Under the pieces are notes generated by a model, which had not been told where the DNA came from, searched no databases, and worked only from the letters and a program-made list of their open reading frames with translations. Of a DNA stretch of 64,000 nt, positions 1-9,450 are shown in pieces. Both the position numbers and the translations under genes were made by a program. This DNA is from an uncultured Rhodocyclaceae bacterium (GTDB lineage: Bacteria > Pseudomonadota > Gammaproteobacteria > Burkholderiales > Rhodocyclaceae). The stretch lies in contig CAJQTY010000002.1 in assembly GCA_907163075.1 (NCBI GenBank), positions 186,001 to 250,000 of the forward strand, read 5' to 3'. Position 1 is the stretch's first letter; the number at the start of each line of letters is the position of its first letter.

Positions 1-95
1 CAACGCGCCACGAGGTAGTGTCCGTATTCGTGTACGATGATCAGCACCCCGAGAACCAGCGCAAAAGCCGCCAGGTAGAACAGAAAATTGCTCAT
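1..95 (-). CDS. rseP: RseP site-2 protease (RIP metalloprotease), N-terminal fragment
   Basis: Only the first 31 codons are inside the window and the gene runs off the left edge. The translation opens with a hydrophobic helix that contains HEYGHY, the HExxH zinc motif found in the first membrane segment of RseP/S2P intramembrane proteases. In this family the enzyme cleaves the anti-sigma factor RseA in the inner membrane during the envelope stress response. Its ATG overlaps the stop of dxr (ATGA), so it is the last gene seen of the rpsB-to-rseP run. The order dxr-rseP is usual in proteobacteria and supports the call. Confidence 0.9.
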   Translation of the reverse strand, partial: MSNFLFYLAAFALVLGVLIIVHEYGHYLVAR

Positions 96-1276
96 GAGCG
101 ACCCAGTTCACCAACGGCCCGCTCGGCAATCAGGCGAGCTGCGCTGTCGGCGGCGAGCACGTCTGCAAGCGTCGCGAGTACCGATACCGGACACTGGTCC
201 ATAACGGTTGCAATAATTCTTGGGATTTCGGTAAAGCCGATTTTCCCGTCAAGAAATGACTGAACGGCAACCTCGTTGGCCGCATTGAGCGACGCCGGTG
301 CGCTGTCGCCCTCACGCAGGGCACGATATGCGAGGGCAAGACAGGGAAAACGCTCAAAGTCCGGGCGTTCAAAATGCAGGGAAGCGATTTCAAACAGATC
401 AAGCGGCTCGACACCGGCTGTGATCCGCTCCGGATAAGCCAGTGCGTGAGCAATCGGCGTACGCATGTCCGGATTGCCCAGTTCGGCGATTACCGAACCG
501 TCAACGTACTGCACCAGCGAGTGAATGACGCTCTGCGGATGAATGACGATCTCGATCCGCTCCGCCGGGACGTTGAATAGCCAATGAGCCTCGATCATTT
601 CGAGCCCCTTGTTCATCATTGTCGCCGAATCGACCGAGATTTTCCTCCCCATAATCCAGTTGGGGTGCGCGCAGGCTTCTTCAGGGGTGACATTTTCGAG
701 ATCGGTGATCAAGGTATTTCGGAACGGTCCACCGGAAGCGGTGAGCAACAAGCTGTGCACGCCACTTTTTAATAAATCACCTGAATAGTCTCTCGGAAGT
801 GATTGAAATATAGCGTTATGTTCACTGTCGATTGGCAACAGAGTCGCCCCGCTTTCACGCACGGCGCGAATGAAGACTGGCCCCGCCATGACCAATGCTT
901 CCTTATTCGCCAACAGGACCCGCTTGCCGGCCACCGCCGCGGCCAGCGTGGGAGGCAGACCGGCAGCACCGACAATTGCCGCCATCACCGAATCAACTTC
1001 GGGCAACTCGGCCATTTGCACCAAGGCTTCGGGTCCGAATTGCACGATGGTCGGACAGGAAGCAGCGCGCAGACGCTGACTCAACTCGGATGCCAATTGC
1101 GCATCGCGAATCACCGCAAAACGCGGCTGAAACTCAAGACACTGATCGAACAGACGGTCGATCTGACTATGCGCACAAAGAGCGATCACCCGATAACGTT
1201 GCGGATGTCGTCGAATCACATCCAGTGTATTGACACCAATTGAGCCTGTTGATCCAAGAATCGTGAGCTTTTGCAT
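92..1276 (-). CDS. dxr: 1-deoxy-D-xylulose 5-phosphate reductoisomerase
   Basis: This is the second step of the MEP isoprenoid pathway: NADPH-dependent rearrangement and reduction of DXP to MEP in the cytosol. The N-terminus [14 protein letters not shown] carries the dinucleotide-binding GSTGSIG loop, and DSEHNAIFQ supplies metal- and substrate-binding residues. The length of 394 aa is normal for the family. The open frame extends upstream to a TTG at 1291 and an ATG at 1282. I chose the ATG at 1276 because family members begin with this [12 protein letters not shown] sequence. It lies between cdsA and rseP and is probably translated from the same transcript. Confidence 0.95.
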   Translation of the reverse strand: MQKLTILGSTGSIGVNTLDVIRRHPQRYRVIALCAHSQIDRLFDQCLEFQPRFAVIRDAQLASELSQRLRAASCPTIVQFGPEALVQMAELPEVDSVMAAIVGAAGLPPTLAAAVAGKRVLLANKEALVMAGPVFIRAVRESGATLLPIDSEHNAIFQSLPRDYSGDLLKSGVHSLLLTASGGPFRNTLITDLENVTPEEACAHPNWIMGRKISVDSATMMNKGLEMIEAHWLFNVPAERIEIVIHPQSVIHSLVQYVDGSVIAELGNPDMRTPIAHALAYPERITAGVEPLDLFEIASLHFERPDFERFPCLALAYRALREGDSAPASLNAANEVAVQSFLDGKIGFTEIPRIIATVMDQCPVSVLATLADVLAADSAARLIAERAVGELGRS

Positions 1277-1291
1277 GGTCATCGCAAACAA

Positions 1292-2128
1292 TCAATACAG
1301 AGTGGTCAGCCAGATCAGGGCGGCCAATGGCAAAGTCGAAGTCAGACTATCAATGCGGTCAAGAACGCCACCATGTCCCGGCAGAATGTTACTGCTGTCC
1401 TTCAACCCCGCCTGGCGCTTGAGCAGCGACTCGAAGAGGTCACCAACGACACTGACCACCGTCACGAGAACAAGGACAACGAGCAATAGTACGTAGTTGC
1501 CTGAAAGAACGGCCGGCAGTTTTGGTGAAAGAACAAATCCGTAAACGATGACCGCCGAGGCTCCGCCGATTGCACCCTCCCAAGTCTTGCCGGGACTGAT
1601 GCTTGGCGCCAACTTGTGTTTCCCGAAGGTGCGCCCGAAGAAATAGGCGGCAATGTCGGCCACCCAGACCGTAGCCATGATTGCCAGCAGAAAAGTTGCT
1701 CCGGCTTGCCGGAGTTGCACCAAGGCCAACCAGGTCGGCAAGAGCAGCAACATACCAATAATCAACCCCGGTATCGATCTCGGCAGACGCCAGCGGTAGC
1801 GCATCCACAACGGCGCAACGAGCAACCAGAAAGCGGCAGCCGGCACATAAAACCAGCGCCCCAGACGCCAAGCCGCCGCTGAAAACCCTGGCTCAAGCCC
1901 CAGGGCCGCCGGCTCGAGCGCAACGAGTGCCATGCAGATCAAAACAAGTGCCATGCTCAGGGCGACGCGCGGCGCATTGCTCAAGCCTATCAGTGCGCCC
2001 CACTCCCAGGCCGCAAGGGCTGCAATGCCGGTAGCGAAAATCACCCAACCGGACGGAGGAAAAACAAAGAGCGCAAAAAGGAAAGCGGAAAAAAGGAGAA
2101 TGGCGGTAACGATCCGCGTTCTAAGCAT
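1292..2128 (-). CDS. cdsA: Phosphatidate cytidylyltransferase (CDP-diglyceride synthase)
   Basis: An integral membrane enzyme that makes CDP-diacylglycerol from phosphatidic acid and CTP, the branch point of phospholipid synthesis. Several hydrophobic helices are visible from the N-terminus ([16 protein letters not shown]). Near the C-terminus is the family signature SPGKTWEG followed by [12 protein letters not shown] and a GGVLDRIDS block. The length is about 278 aa. An in-frame ATG four codons earlier (2140) is possible; the start at 2128 gives the usual short N-terminus and an 8-nt overlap with uppS. Confidence 0.93.
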   Translation of the reverse strand: MLRTRIVTAILLFSAFLFALFVFPPSGWVIFATGIAALAAWEWGALIGLSNAPRVALSMALVLICMALVALEPAALGLEPGFSAAAWRLGRWFYVPAAAFWLLVAPLWMRYRWRLPRSIPGLIIGMLLLLPTWLALVQLRQAGATFLLAIMATVWVADIAAYFFGRTFGKHKLAPSISPGKTWEGAIGGASAVIVYGFVLSPKLPAVLSGNYVLLLVVLVLVTVVSVVGDLFESLLKRQAGLKDSSNILPGHGGVLDRIDSLTSTLPLAALIWLTTLY

Positions 2129-2951
2129 TGATCTTCGCATCCGTCGCGCGATTCAAGTCTGTACTATCAGGAGCACGATCAGCGTGCACGACGGCCGTTG
2201 GCGAATCGACCAGTTGTTCGCTCGTACGCCCGAAACGACGCTCACGCTGCTGATACGAGCTAATAGCCATACCGAAAGCCGCCGAATCAAACTCCGGCCA
2301 AAGGGTATCGGTAAAATAGAATTCCGCGTAGGCCAGTTGCCAGAGCAGAAAATTACTAACCCGCTCCTCGCCGCCAGTGCGTATGAAGAGATCCGGTTCC
2401 GGTGAGAAACTCATCGCGAGAAAAGGTTCCAGGTCAGCCTCACTCCAGCAGCCCTGTTTATCAGGGTGCGCCAAGGCCATTCGGTTAACCGCCTGCAGAA
2501 TATCCCAGCGCCCCCCATAGTTGGCGGCAATGGTCAGCGTCAGTTTGTCGTTGCCAGCGGTTCTCTGCTCCGAGGCGTGAATCAGGGACTGCAATTCCAC
2601 ATCAAAGCGCGACAGGTCGCCAACCACCCTCAGGCGCACACCATTGCGATTCAGTTTGGAAACTTCCTGCCGCAATGCACGCATGAAAAGCTGCATGAGC
2701 AGCGTAACTTCCTCGTCAGGGCGTCGCCAGTTTTCCGAACTAAAGGCAAAAAGTGTCAAATACTCGATACCACGGTCAAGGCATTGCTTAACCGTATCAC
2801 GCACTGTTTCCACACCTCGGCGATGCCCGGCAAAGCGAGGCAAAAACCGCTTCTTGGCCCAGCGTCCATTGCCGTCCATGATGATGGCAATATGGCGCGG
2901 CTGCTTTTCAGCTACTGGAATATCCAGTGTAGAACTGGTGAATATCGCCAT
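2121..2951 (-). CDS. uppS: Undecaprenyl diphosphate synthase (cis-prenyltransferase)
   Basis: It condenses isopentenyl diphosphate onto farnesyl diphosphate to make the C55 carrier lipid used for peptidoglycan and O-antigen. The motif [16 protein letters not shown] holds the catalytic Asp and the diphosphate-binding Asn/Arg. Further on come [11 protein letters not shown] and [18 protein letters not shown], the usual substrate-binding blocks. At 276 aa it is slightly longer than E. coli UppS because of a variable C-terminal tail that contains no recognised domain. It sits between frr and cdsA, the standard arrangement. Confidence 0.95.
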   Translation of the reverse strand: MAIFTSSTLDIPVAEKQPRHIAIIMDGNGRWAKKRFLPRFAGHRRGVETVRDTVKQCLDRGIEYLTLFAFSSENWRRPDEEVTLLMQLFMRALRQEVSKLNRNGVRLRVVGDLSRFDVELQSLIHASEQRTAGNDKLTLTIAANYGGRWDILQAVNRMALAHPDKQGCWSEADLEPFLAMSFSPEPDLFIRTGGEERVSNFLLWQLAYAEFYFTDTLWPEFDSAAFGMAISSYQQRERRFGRTSEQLVDSPTAVVHADRAPDSTDLNRATDAKINA

Positions 2952-2973
2952 CTGGCGTATCTCTTTGGCGTTT

Positions 2974-3534
2974 TCAAATGGCCATCAATTCAATTTCTTT
3001 TTGGGCGAACTGTTTGTCGACCTCGGCCACATGCTTGTCGGTAAGTTTCTGGACATCGTCCTGCGCCCGACGCTCCTCATCTTCCGAGCATGCCTTGCTC
3101 TTTAGAAGATCCTTAAGTGTCGCGTTCGCGTCGCGGCGCAGATTTCTCATGGCAATCCGTGCATTTTCACACTCGTGCTTGACCACCTTGATCAGGTCGC
3201 GACGCCGTTCTTCAGTCAGTGCCGGCATTGGAACACGTATGAGTTCGCCCTGGGAGGCCGGATTCAGGCCCAGATCGGAATCGCGTATGGCCTTCTCCAC
3301 TTTTCCGGCCATGCCCTTCTCCCAGGTCTGAACGCCAAGCGTGCGTGGATCAATCAGGGTGATGTTGGCAACGGTATTTACCGGAACCATCGAACCATAG
3401 TAGTCGACCATAACATGATCGAGAAGCCCAATATGCGCACGCCCGGTACGAACCTTGGCCAGGTCCACCCTGAGCGCCTCAAGCGACTTCTGCATTTTGT
3501 ATTCGGTTGTGCTCTTTACATCTGCAATCGACAT
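2974..3534 (-). CDS. frr: Ribosome recycling factor
   Basis: With EF-G it splits the post-termination ribosome. The 186-aa product starts [20 protein letters not shown] and has the typical [23 protein letters not shown] segment of domain I and the [14 protein letters not shown] block that starts the return helices. The start at 3534 is preceded by a clear GGGAG Shine-Dalgarno sequence. A longer frame (to 3552) would run into the pyrH stop and lacks a suitable ribosome site. It lies 11 nt downstream of pyrH. Confidence 0.96.
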   Translation of the reverse strand: MSIADVKSTTEYKMQKSLEALRVDLAKVRTGRAHIGLLDHVMVDYYGSMVPVNTVANITLIDPRTLGVQTWEKGMAGKVEKAIRDSDLGLNPASQGELIRVPMPALTEERRRDLIKVVKHECENARIAMRNLRRDANATLKDLLKSKACSEDEERRAQDDVQKLTDKHVAEVDKQFAQKEIELMAI

Positions 3535-3545
3535 TTGAAACTCCC

Positions 3546-4271
3546 TCAGCAATACACCAGTGTGCCTTCGTTCTCGCCAAGAACAACCCGCTTCAGCGCA
3601 CCTGGTTTATAAATCGAGAATACGTTGATCGGCAATTTCTGGTCGCGGCACAGGGCAAATGCAGTGGCATCCATCACCGCCAGACGCTTGGAAATTGCGT
3701 CATTGAAACTGATCTGATCGTACCGTGTGGCTTGAGGATCCTTGTTCGGATCGGCAGAGTAGATGCCATCGACCTTGGTGGCCTTGAGTACGATCTCCGC
3801 GCCAATCTCCGCACCGCGCAAGGCGGCGGCGGTATCGGTTGTAAAAAACGGATTACCGGTACCGCCTGCAAAAATAACGGTTCTGCCCTGCTCAAGATAG
3901 CGGATCGCGCGACCACGAATATAGGGCTCGACGACCTGCTCGATGTTAAGCGCCGACTGAACACGGGCAACCATCCCCGCGACCCGCATCGCATCCTGCA
4001 AAGCCAGTCCGTTCATGACCGTTGCCAGCATGCCCATGTAGTCGGCTTGCGCGCGATCCATGCCGGTGGCCGCTGGAGCAACTCCGCGAAAGATATTGCC
4101 CCCACCGATGACGACGCCGACCTGCACCCCCAAATCAACAACGCTCTTGACCTCGCCAACGATTTCGGAAATTGTCTGGCGGTTGATACCGTAAGCATCG
4201 GCCCCCATCAGTGCTTCGCCCGAGAGTTTGAGCAGGATACGCTTGAATTTGGGGGTTACAGTTGCAGTCAT
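3546..4271 (-). CDS. pyrH: UMP kinase
   Basis: Phosphorylates UMP to UDP with ATP in pyrimidine nucleotide synthesis. The 241-aa sequence shows the amino-acid-kinase fold signatures: [12 protein letters not shown] at the N-terminus, [13 protein letters not shown], the [19 protein letters not shown] block, and [13 protein letters not shown]. Bacterial PyrH is a hexamer activated by GTP and inhibited by UTP (family knowledge). It is placed between tsf and frr as in most proteobacteria. Confidence 0.96.
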   Translation of the reverse strand: MTATVTPKFKRILLKLSGEALMGADAYGINRQTISEIVGEVKSVVDLGVQVGVVIGGGNIFRGVAPAATGMDRAQADYMGMLATVMNGLALQDAMRVAGMVARVQSALNIEQVVEPYIRGRAIRYLEQGRTVIFAGGTGNPFFTTDTAAALRGAEIGAEIVLKATKVDGIYSADPNKDPQATRYDQISFNDAISKRLAVMDATAFALCRDQKLPINVFSIYKPGALKRVVLGENEGTLVYC

Positions 4272-4291
4272 GACAGTCAGTACTCCTTGGC

Positions 4292-5185
4292 TTATTTTTG
4301 TGCAGCCGCTGCTTGAGCAGCAACTTCGGCAGCGAAGTCGTTCGACCGCTTCTCCATGCCTTCACCGACTACGTACAGTGTAAAACCGGCGATCGAGGCC
4401 CCCTTGGCCTTGATCAATTGCTCGACGGTCTGCTTCCCATCTTCGGCCTTGACGAACACCTGTGCCAGCAAGGTCACGTCCTTCAGGTATTTCTGCACGG
4501 TGCCTTCGGCGATCTTCTCGAGCATGGCTTCCGGCTTGTTGTCGGCACGCGCCTTCTCGATGGCAATGCGCCGCTCGGTATCCAGCAGTTCTGCCGGAAC
4601 ACCCGTTGCATCAAGCGCTTTTGGTTTGGAAGCGGCGATGTGCATCGCCAGATCCTTGCCAAGTTGCTCATCACCGCCAACCAGATCCAACAGTACTCCG
4701 ATCTTTGCACCGCCGTGAATATAGGACATCAGCTTACCCTTGGCTTCGACACGCGCGAAACGGCGAATCGACATATTCTCGCCAATCTTGCCGACCAACG
4801 CGGTACGGCTCGATTCGATGGTACCTTCACCCATCGGCAACGCCGACAGCGCCGCCACATCAGCGGGATTTTCGGCAGCCACCAGTTCGACGCAAGCTTT
4901 GGTCATTTGCAAAAAATCGTCGTTCTTGGCAACGAAATCGGTTTCGCAGTTGATCTCGATGATCGAGCCCAGCTTGCCGTCGGCTGAAATGCTGATACCG
5001 ACCACACCTTCGGCCGTAATGCGGGCGGCCGCTTTGGTCGCCTTGTTGCCCAGCTTTACACGCAGAATCTCCTCGGCCTTGCCCAGATTGCCATCGGCTT
5101 CGGTCAGTGCCCTCTTGCATTCCATCATTGGCGCGTCGGTCTTTGCGCGCAGTTCTGCCACCATGCTTGCGGTAATTGCCGCCAT
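4292..5185 (-). CDS. tsf: Translation elongation factor Ts
   Basis: The nucleotide exchange factor for EF-Tu. The 297-aa product has the N-terminal UBA-like domain with [18 protein letters not shown], followed by [14 protein letters not shown], the segment that contacts EF-Tu through TDFV. The ATG at 5185 follows a good GGAGAG site. It is co-directional with rpsB, with 118 nt between them that hold a GC-rich hairpin. Confidence 0.97.
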   Translation of the reverse strand: MAAITASMVAELRAKTDAPMMECKRALTEADGNLGKAEEILRVKLGNKATKAAARITAEGVVGISISADGKLGSIIEINCETDFVAKNDDFLQMTKACVELVAAENPADVAALSALPMGEGTIESSRTALVGKIGENMSIRRFARVEAKGKLMSYIHGGAKIGVLLDLVGGDEQLGKDLAMHIAASKPKALDATGVPAELLDTERRIAIEKARADNKPEAMLEKIAEGTVQKYLKDVTLLAQVFVKAEDGKQTVEQLIKAKGASIAGFTLYVVGEGMEKRSNDFAAEVAAQAAAAQK

Positions 5186-5206
5186 TTTATCTCTCCACTT
5201 GCAGAC

Positions 5207-5227
5207 GCGGCCGGTAACACCGGCCGC
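5207..5227 (-). promoter_or_regulatory. GC-rich hairpin between rpsB and tsf
   Basis: A perfect 9-bp stem (GCGGCCGGT / ACCGGCCGC) with a 3-nt loop lies in the rpsB-tsf spacer, just before the tsf ribosome site. In E. coli a stem-loop in this spacer lowers tsf expression relative to rpsB. There is no run of U after this one, so it looks like an attenuator or processing structure, not a full terminator (inference). Confidence 0.5.
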
Positions 5228-5303
5228 ACCTCATTAAAACAGTTCAATCAAAATAATCCCCGATCGCATTTTTTGTGTACAACCGGGCGACAGCGCTCAG
5301 AAA

Positions 5304-6047
5304 TTACGGTGCGGTTTCTTCGAAAAACTCGTCGCCGGAAGAAGCCGCGGCAACGATTTCCTCAACGAACTGGCTACGACCCTCGAGAATCGAGTCGGCA
5401 ACGCCACGTGCGTAGAGACGGATCGCGCTGGACGAGTCATCGTTACCCGGAATGATGTAATCGATGCCTTCGGGCGAGTGATTGGTATCGACGACGGCAA
5501 TCACCGGGATACCCAGCTTGTTCGCTTCGGTGATGGCGATCTTGTGGTAGCCGACGTCGATGACGAACAGTGCGTCGGGCAGAGTATTCATTTCCTTGAT
5601 GCCGCCAATGGATTTCTGCAGCTTGGCCAGTTCGCGCTGCGTCATTAGCGCTTCCTTTTTGCCGAGCTTCTCGAGGGAACCGTCCTCGGTCATGGTTTCC
5701 ATGTCCTTGAGGCGCTTGGTCGACTGCTTGATGGTCTTGAAGTTGGTCAGCATGCCGCCCAGCCAGCGCTGGTCAACATACGACGAACCGGACCGGCTGG
5801 CCTCCTCGGCGATAATCTCGCGAGCCTGGCGTTTGGTGCTGACAAACAGGATGTTGCCCTTGTTGGATGACAGCTTGCGCACAAAAGCCATCGCTTCGTT
5901 GTACTTTGCGAGCGTCTTCTCAAGATTGACAATGTGGATCTTGCTTCGTGCACCGAAGATATACTCGGCCATCTTGGGGTTCCAGAAGCGGGTTTGGTGG
6001 CCGAAGTGAACGCCGGCCTCGAGCATTTGACGCATGGTAACGGACAT
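5304..6047 (-). CDS. rpsB: 30S ribosomal protein S2
   Basis: The 247-aa product begins [20 protein letters not shown], the strongly conserved S2 start, and contains [13 protein letters not shown] and [11 protein letters not shown] typical of the family. S2 binds late to the 30S body with bS1. It is the first gene of the rpsB-tsf-pyrH-frr run. The gene that usually sits divergently next to it (map) is absent here; remnants of mobile DNA start 300 nt upstream. Confidence 0.97.
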   Translation of the reverse strand: MSVTMRQMLEAGVHFGHQTRFWNPKMAEYIFGARSKIHIVNLEKTLAKYNEAMAFVRKLSSNKGNILFVSTKRQAREIIAEEASRSGSSYVDQRWLGGMLTNFKTIKQSTKRLKDMETMTEDGSLEKLGKKEALMTQRELAKLQKSIGGIKEMNTLPDALFVIDVGYHKIAITEANKLGIPVIAVVDTNHSPEGIDYIIPGNDDSSSAIRLYARGVADSILEGRSQFVEEIVAAASSGDEFFEETAP

Positions 6048-6201
6048 ACTTTTTCTTTCATTATCAGGGTTAAACCACCACTCACCTACCTACGCCCGCC
6101 TTGCGAAGACGGACACCCTTGAACAGGCGAATGTGCGTAATATGACGAGCCGTTGCCGGCACGCCTTGATGTTTACCGAAACGGGCCGGCAAAACTGGGC
6201 G

Positions 6202-6231
6202 ATTGTACCATCGCATGCGGCAGAATTCCAA
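6202..6231 (-). promoter_or_regulatory. Probable sigma70 promoter of the rpsB operon
   Basis: On the minus strand a TTGGAA -35 box and a TACAAT -10 box are 18 nt apart, which puts transcription start roughly 150 nt before rpsB. The leader that follows (6048-6200) has several short inverted repeats and could host S2 autoregulation, as known in E. coli. The assignment rests on box similarity and position only. Confidence 0.45.
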
Positions 6232-6291
6232 GTTCCGGACCTTGCCGTCAGAGCTGGAGCATGAAAAGCCATTCGCGATCATGTAGTCATG

Positions 6292-6313
6292 ACACGGGCT
6301 TGTAAGCCCGTGT
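6292..6313. repeat. 22-bp perfect palindrome beside the transposase remnant
   Basis: ACACGGGCTT, GT, AAGCCCGTGT form two 10-nt arms with a 2-nt centre. It lies between the rpsB promoter and the ISAs1-type fragment. It may be part of the insertion sequence end or a small terminator; no T-run follows it. Confidence 0.6.
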
Positions 6314-6351
6314 GAAGTGGGGTCCGCTCTCGTGATTTGGGAACACGAGGG

Positions 6352-6672
6352 ATGGGCGAGAAGAAAGTGATCGAGGGCTTGGTCGAACGGTTTTCCGATT
6401 TGCTGGATATCGTTGTTCTGGCGTTATGTGCCGTGATGTCGGGAGCGGAAGATTGGGATGACATGGAAGACTGGAGGCGAGAGCGGGAAAAGTGGCCGCA
6501 GCGCTACTTGCCACTACACAACGGCATTCCCGGTCACGACACGATTCGGCGAGTTTTCGAATCACTCCCGCCCATGGAACTGGAATTGCGCTTTGAAGCC
6601 TGGAAGGATGAAGTCTGTCCGGCGGTGAAAGGGCTAATCATCGCCATCGACGGCAAAGCGTTGCGGGATAGG
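6352..6672 (+). pseudogene. ISAs1-family transposase, N-terminal fragment
   Basis: The frame gives MGEKKVIEGLVERFSDLLDI and continues with LPLHNGIPGHDTIRRVFESL and GLIIAIDGKALRD. These are the N-terminal associated domain and the first DDE block (the D of AIDGK) of ISAs1/H-repeat transposases. After about 107 codons the similarity stops in a GC-rich repeat (6668-6690), and the remaining two thirds of a normal transposase of about 370 aa is missing. It is therefore a dead remnant. Confidence 0.8.
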
Positions 6673-6728
6673 CGCGCGCCGCGCGCCGCTTGCGGGCGTT
6701 GCATCAGCTCCGCGACGCGGTACCGCCG

Positions 6729-7388
6729 TCAGCGAACCCGATTGGCTCGATCTTCTCGGTTTGAAGGCGCGCTGGCCCAACTCGTCGATCGGTGCTCTTC
6801 CTTCTTGTGCTTCTTGGGTGGGATAACGGTCGTTCGCCCGGTCAAGTCGCGGGCCAGCTTCATTACCTTCGGGAAGTCCGACTTGGTGTCGATTTGGTGA
6901 TGCCGAGCGATCAGGTCAACGATGTCGCCGCCGTCACCCGTGGCACGATCTGTCCAGAGTCCCGATTTGTCGCCATCGAGTACAACCTCGAGGCTGTCGC
7001 CAGGGCTGCCAAGCACGTCGCGGATGAGGAATTTGCCTTTGCGCACTTTCCCCGCTGGATAGAGCGCGAACAGAGAACGCTCCATACCGATGGTCGTGAC
7101 GAAATTTCCGAGCAACGCGAGCGCGGCACGCATGGCGGCGACTTCCAGATCGGAGGGATCAATCACGGCGTCCTCCTCCACACAGGTCAGCCGTTCCATC
7201 ACCCTGGAAAACGCGTTCATGCAGCGCATCGAGCAGAAAACCCACCGATCCGAGCAACGTCTCGGGTCGGACCGGCGTAGCGCGGAGTTGAAGTAGCCGA
7301 AGGGACTAAGGGCGGACGAGGCAAGGAAGTCGAACGCTGGGTGCCGGTCAGCGAACGTGGCCGGGTTGCCCTTCGAGAAGCCATCCAT
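6729..7388 (-). pseudogene. Chimeric DUF6511-like / primase-like remnant
   Basis: Read on the minus strand, the first half has the zinc-like WVFCSMRCMNAFSRVME and VIDPSDLEVAAMRAAL features of the phage and ICE family DUF6511. It is followed in the same frame by SGLWTDRATGDGGDIVDLIA, which resembles the start of phage or plasmid primase-helicases. The two halves are not normally one protein, and both are cut short, so I read this as a deletion-made fusion of two prophage or ICE genes. The open frame continues upstream to 7652 but that part looks non-coding. No ribosome site stands out. Confidence 0.5.
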
Positions 7389-7610
7389 GTCAGAAATCAG
7401 TTGGGCGGACAGAACCTGCTCAAGCCTGACGAGAACTTTGACGATCTGGTCAATGATGGCGAGGTCCATAGGGCACGGAAAATTCTGCACGAATTCGACA
7501 TCAAGGGTTATCACGAGTTGCGAGCCGCCTGGGCCTGCGAGAAATCGGAGGCTACGCGATATGACTACTGGCGGACGGTAAGGGTGCTGGCATCGGCCTT
7601 GGGGAGGTGA
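7341..7610 (+). CDS. Doubtful 89-aa ORF on the opposite strand of the prophage remnant
   Basis: The product has natural-looking composition (LKPDENFDDLVNDGEVHRAR, then AAWACEKSEATRYDYWRTVR). It could be the tail of another phage or ICE gene whose 5' part is lost. It overlaps the upstream extension of the DUF6511-like frame, so at most one of the two strands codes here. No family was recognised. Confidence 0.25.
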   Translation: MPVSERGRVALREAIHVRNQLGGQNLLKPDENFDDLVNDGEVHRARKILHEFDIKGYHELRAAWACEKSEATRYDYWRTVRVLASALGR

Positions 7611-7774
7611 CAGGATTGGCGGTCTCACTTGGCGGAAGAGTGGTGTCGCCACGGGGTAGGAGGGAAACCACCGAAATTGTCCAACTCGAATTCATGCTGA
7701 ATGCAGCCATGGATCGCTAATTTTTGGCAGCACCATGGCGGAACTTGTTGCTCCACCTGGCCCCATAGTGGGGA

Positions 7775-8200
7775 TCATGAACCCCAATATGGGAACGATA
7801 GCGCCCTATTCAGCGAAGATTTGTCCGAGACGCGGCGGCACGGTCTTACCCTCTTTATTACCCTGCGGAGATAGGCATCCCCGGCCTTGGTGATGCGTCC
7901 CAGCCGGGACTTGCCACCACTGCTGTATTGCCCCGGTACCAGCCCGATCCAGGCGGCGACCTGGCGACCGTTCTTGAAGTCGTGCCCGTTGCCCAGGCTG
8001 GCCAGCAGCGCGCTGGCGGTAACCGGTCCGATGCCGGGACGTTGCATCAGGCGTTGGCTGCGCGCGTCTTTGCGGGCGCTCTGGGCGATCAGACGGTCGT
8101 CATCGGTGATCCGCGCATCGCGTTGGTCAGCGTGGGACAGGAGATCGCCGATGCACTGATTGGCATCCCACGGGGATTTCCTTCGGTCATACCCGGGCAG
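7775..8200 (-). pseudogene. IS110-family transposase, C-terminal fragment
   Basis: The minus-strand frame reads ARKDARSQRLMQRPGIGPVT, then ALLASLGNGHDFKNGRQVAA, WIGLVPGQYSSGGKSRLGRI and TKAGDAYLRRVIKR. This is the Transposase_20 region that ends IS110-type proteins. The N-terminal DEDD nuclease domain is missing upstream of about 8200. The C-terminus deviates after YLRR and ends in unrelated sequence. It is a clear non-functional remnant. Confidence 0.75.
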
Positions 8201-8204
8201 GTTT

Positions 8205-8310
8205 TCGAGGTGGGTACCTGGCGCGACTTACCGAATTTGCTTTGATGGATAAAAAGCATCCCGTACTTCAGGTCGACATCTTCGTTGCGTAACGTCAGAG
8301 CCTCTGCCTT
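8205..8310 (-). pseudogene. Tyrosine integrase fragment
   Basis: A run of about 33 residues (EALTLRNEDVDLKYGMLFIH, then QSKFGKSRQVP) matches the segment after the first catalytic Arg in tyrosine recombinases, with the KxGK turn that precedes the catalytic Lys region. It directly abuts the IS110 remnant and is unrelated to the frame on either side. With its neighbours it shows repeated insertion and deletion in this interval. The remaining bases from 8310 to 8582 hold no gene I can support. Confidence 0.55.
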
Positions 8311-8582
8311 TGGCTGAACAACGATACTTCTCGGATACGCTTTGAATTCCATGACGGTCTCCTTATGTGGGACCACCACTGCATCCTTCCGATAAAACTA
8401 TTTCCAGAATTGCGCCAGACTACTGCACCGAATCCCTTGCTACAATCGTCACGCACGGCTCCGCCAACACTGACTGTGCATAGTTTCAAACTGTACATAG
8501 GGGTCGCCATGCAAACCTCTACATAGCGACCCGTTGCTGCCCTTCGGGCTATTGTGCAGAGATAAATACTGGAGAGCTGGCC

Positions 8583-9350
8583 ATGAATCCCACTATTGTT
8601 GGCCTGATCGTGTTTGCCTGCACGTTCGGCGGCGTTCTGCTAGGCATGTGGTTGCGCCTCGTATTGCCCGAGCATCATTTTGACGCTGAGTCGAAGGACA
8701 CGGTGAAGCTCGGAATTGGGCTCGTTGCCACTATGACGGCACTCGTGCTCGGCTTGGTCACGGCCTCTGCCAAGGGTTCTTTTGACGCTATGGATGCCGC
8801 GGTGAAGCAGAGTGCTATTCAAGCCCTTACGCTCGACCGTGCGCTTGCCCGTTACGGACCGGAATCCGCCCCGATCCGTTCAGGCCTCCAGAAGGCGCTG
8901 GGCGCCAGGATCGAGATGATTTGGCCACAGGGTTCATCCAGCCCAGTCAAACTGGATCCGACATCTTCAGGTGCCGGGTTGGGCGCAGAAGTGCTGGCGG
9001 AGGCAATCCGCCAGTTGAGGCCAAACAACGACGCACAGCGAGCACTACAGTCCCGTGCAATGGATCTTAGCGAAGCACTGTTACAAGCCAGATGGCTTGT
9101 CCTGGCGGGTTCCGAAGCATCAGTTCCCTTGCCGTTCCTGGTGATCCTGCTGTTCTGGCTCACAGTCACGTTCACCAGCTTTGGCTTGTTCGCGCCTCGA
9201 AACGCTGTGGTGAAGATGGTCCTATTTGTTTGCGCACTGTCTGTGGGCAGTGCCGTTTTTCTCGTATTGGAAATGGATCAACCATTCGATGGCCTGATCA
9301 AAGTCTCTGCAGACCCGTTGCGTTACGCCCATGCACACCTTAATCGGTAG
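8583..9350 (+). CDS. DUF4239 (bestrophin-like) membrane protein
   Basis: The 255-aa protein has an N-terminal membrane helix (IVGLIVFACTFGGVLLGMWL) and a second one (LGIGLVATMTALVLGLVTAS). A soluble middle region of about 110 residues follows, then two C-terminal helices. This two-plus-two pattern with VLGLVTASAK is typical of DUF4239 proteins, whose function is not established. A GGAGAG site precedes the ATG. It stands alone between the mobile remnants and the convergent pxpC. Confidence 0.75.
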   Translation: MNPTIVGLIVFACTFGGVLLGMWLRLVLPEHHFDAESKDTVKLGIGLVATMTALVLGLVTASAKGSFDAMDAAVKQSAIQALTLDRALARYGPESAPIRSGLQKALGARIEMIWPQGSSSPVKLDPTSSGAGLGAEVLAEAIRQLRPNNDAQRALQSRAMDLSEALLQARWLVLAGSEASVPLPFLVILLFWLTVTFTSFGLFAPRNAVVKMVLFVCALSVGSAVFLVLEMDQPFDGLIKVSADPLRYAHAHLNR

Positions 9351-9441
9351 AGTCGCCGCCGCCTTGGTTGTCTGCACGTTTTCCATCGCGGACGCGCAGG
9401 ACATAGAGCACCGTGCCTACCGGAAAATCCGGGCATCCTGA
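9331..9441 (+). pseudogene. Short secreted-protein start (36 aa), probably truncated
   Basis: Overlapping the end of the DUF4239 gene in another frame, a 36-codon ORF begins with a convincing signal peptide (RVAAALVVCTFSIADAQ) and stops soon after it. It looks like the first codons of a periplasmic protein whose remainder has been lost, and it may once have been the next gene of the operon. It could equally be a chance ORF. Confidence 0.3.
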
Positions 9442-9450
9442 AAAACATTG

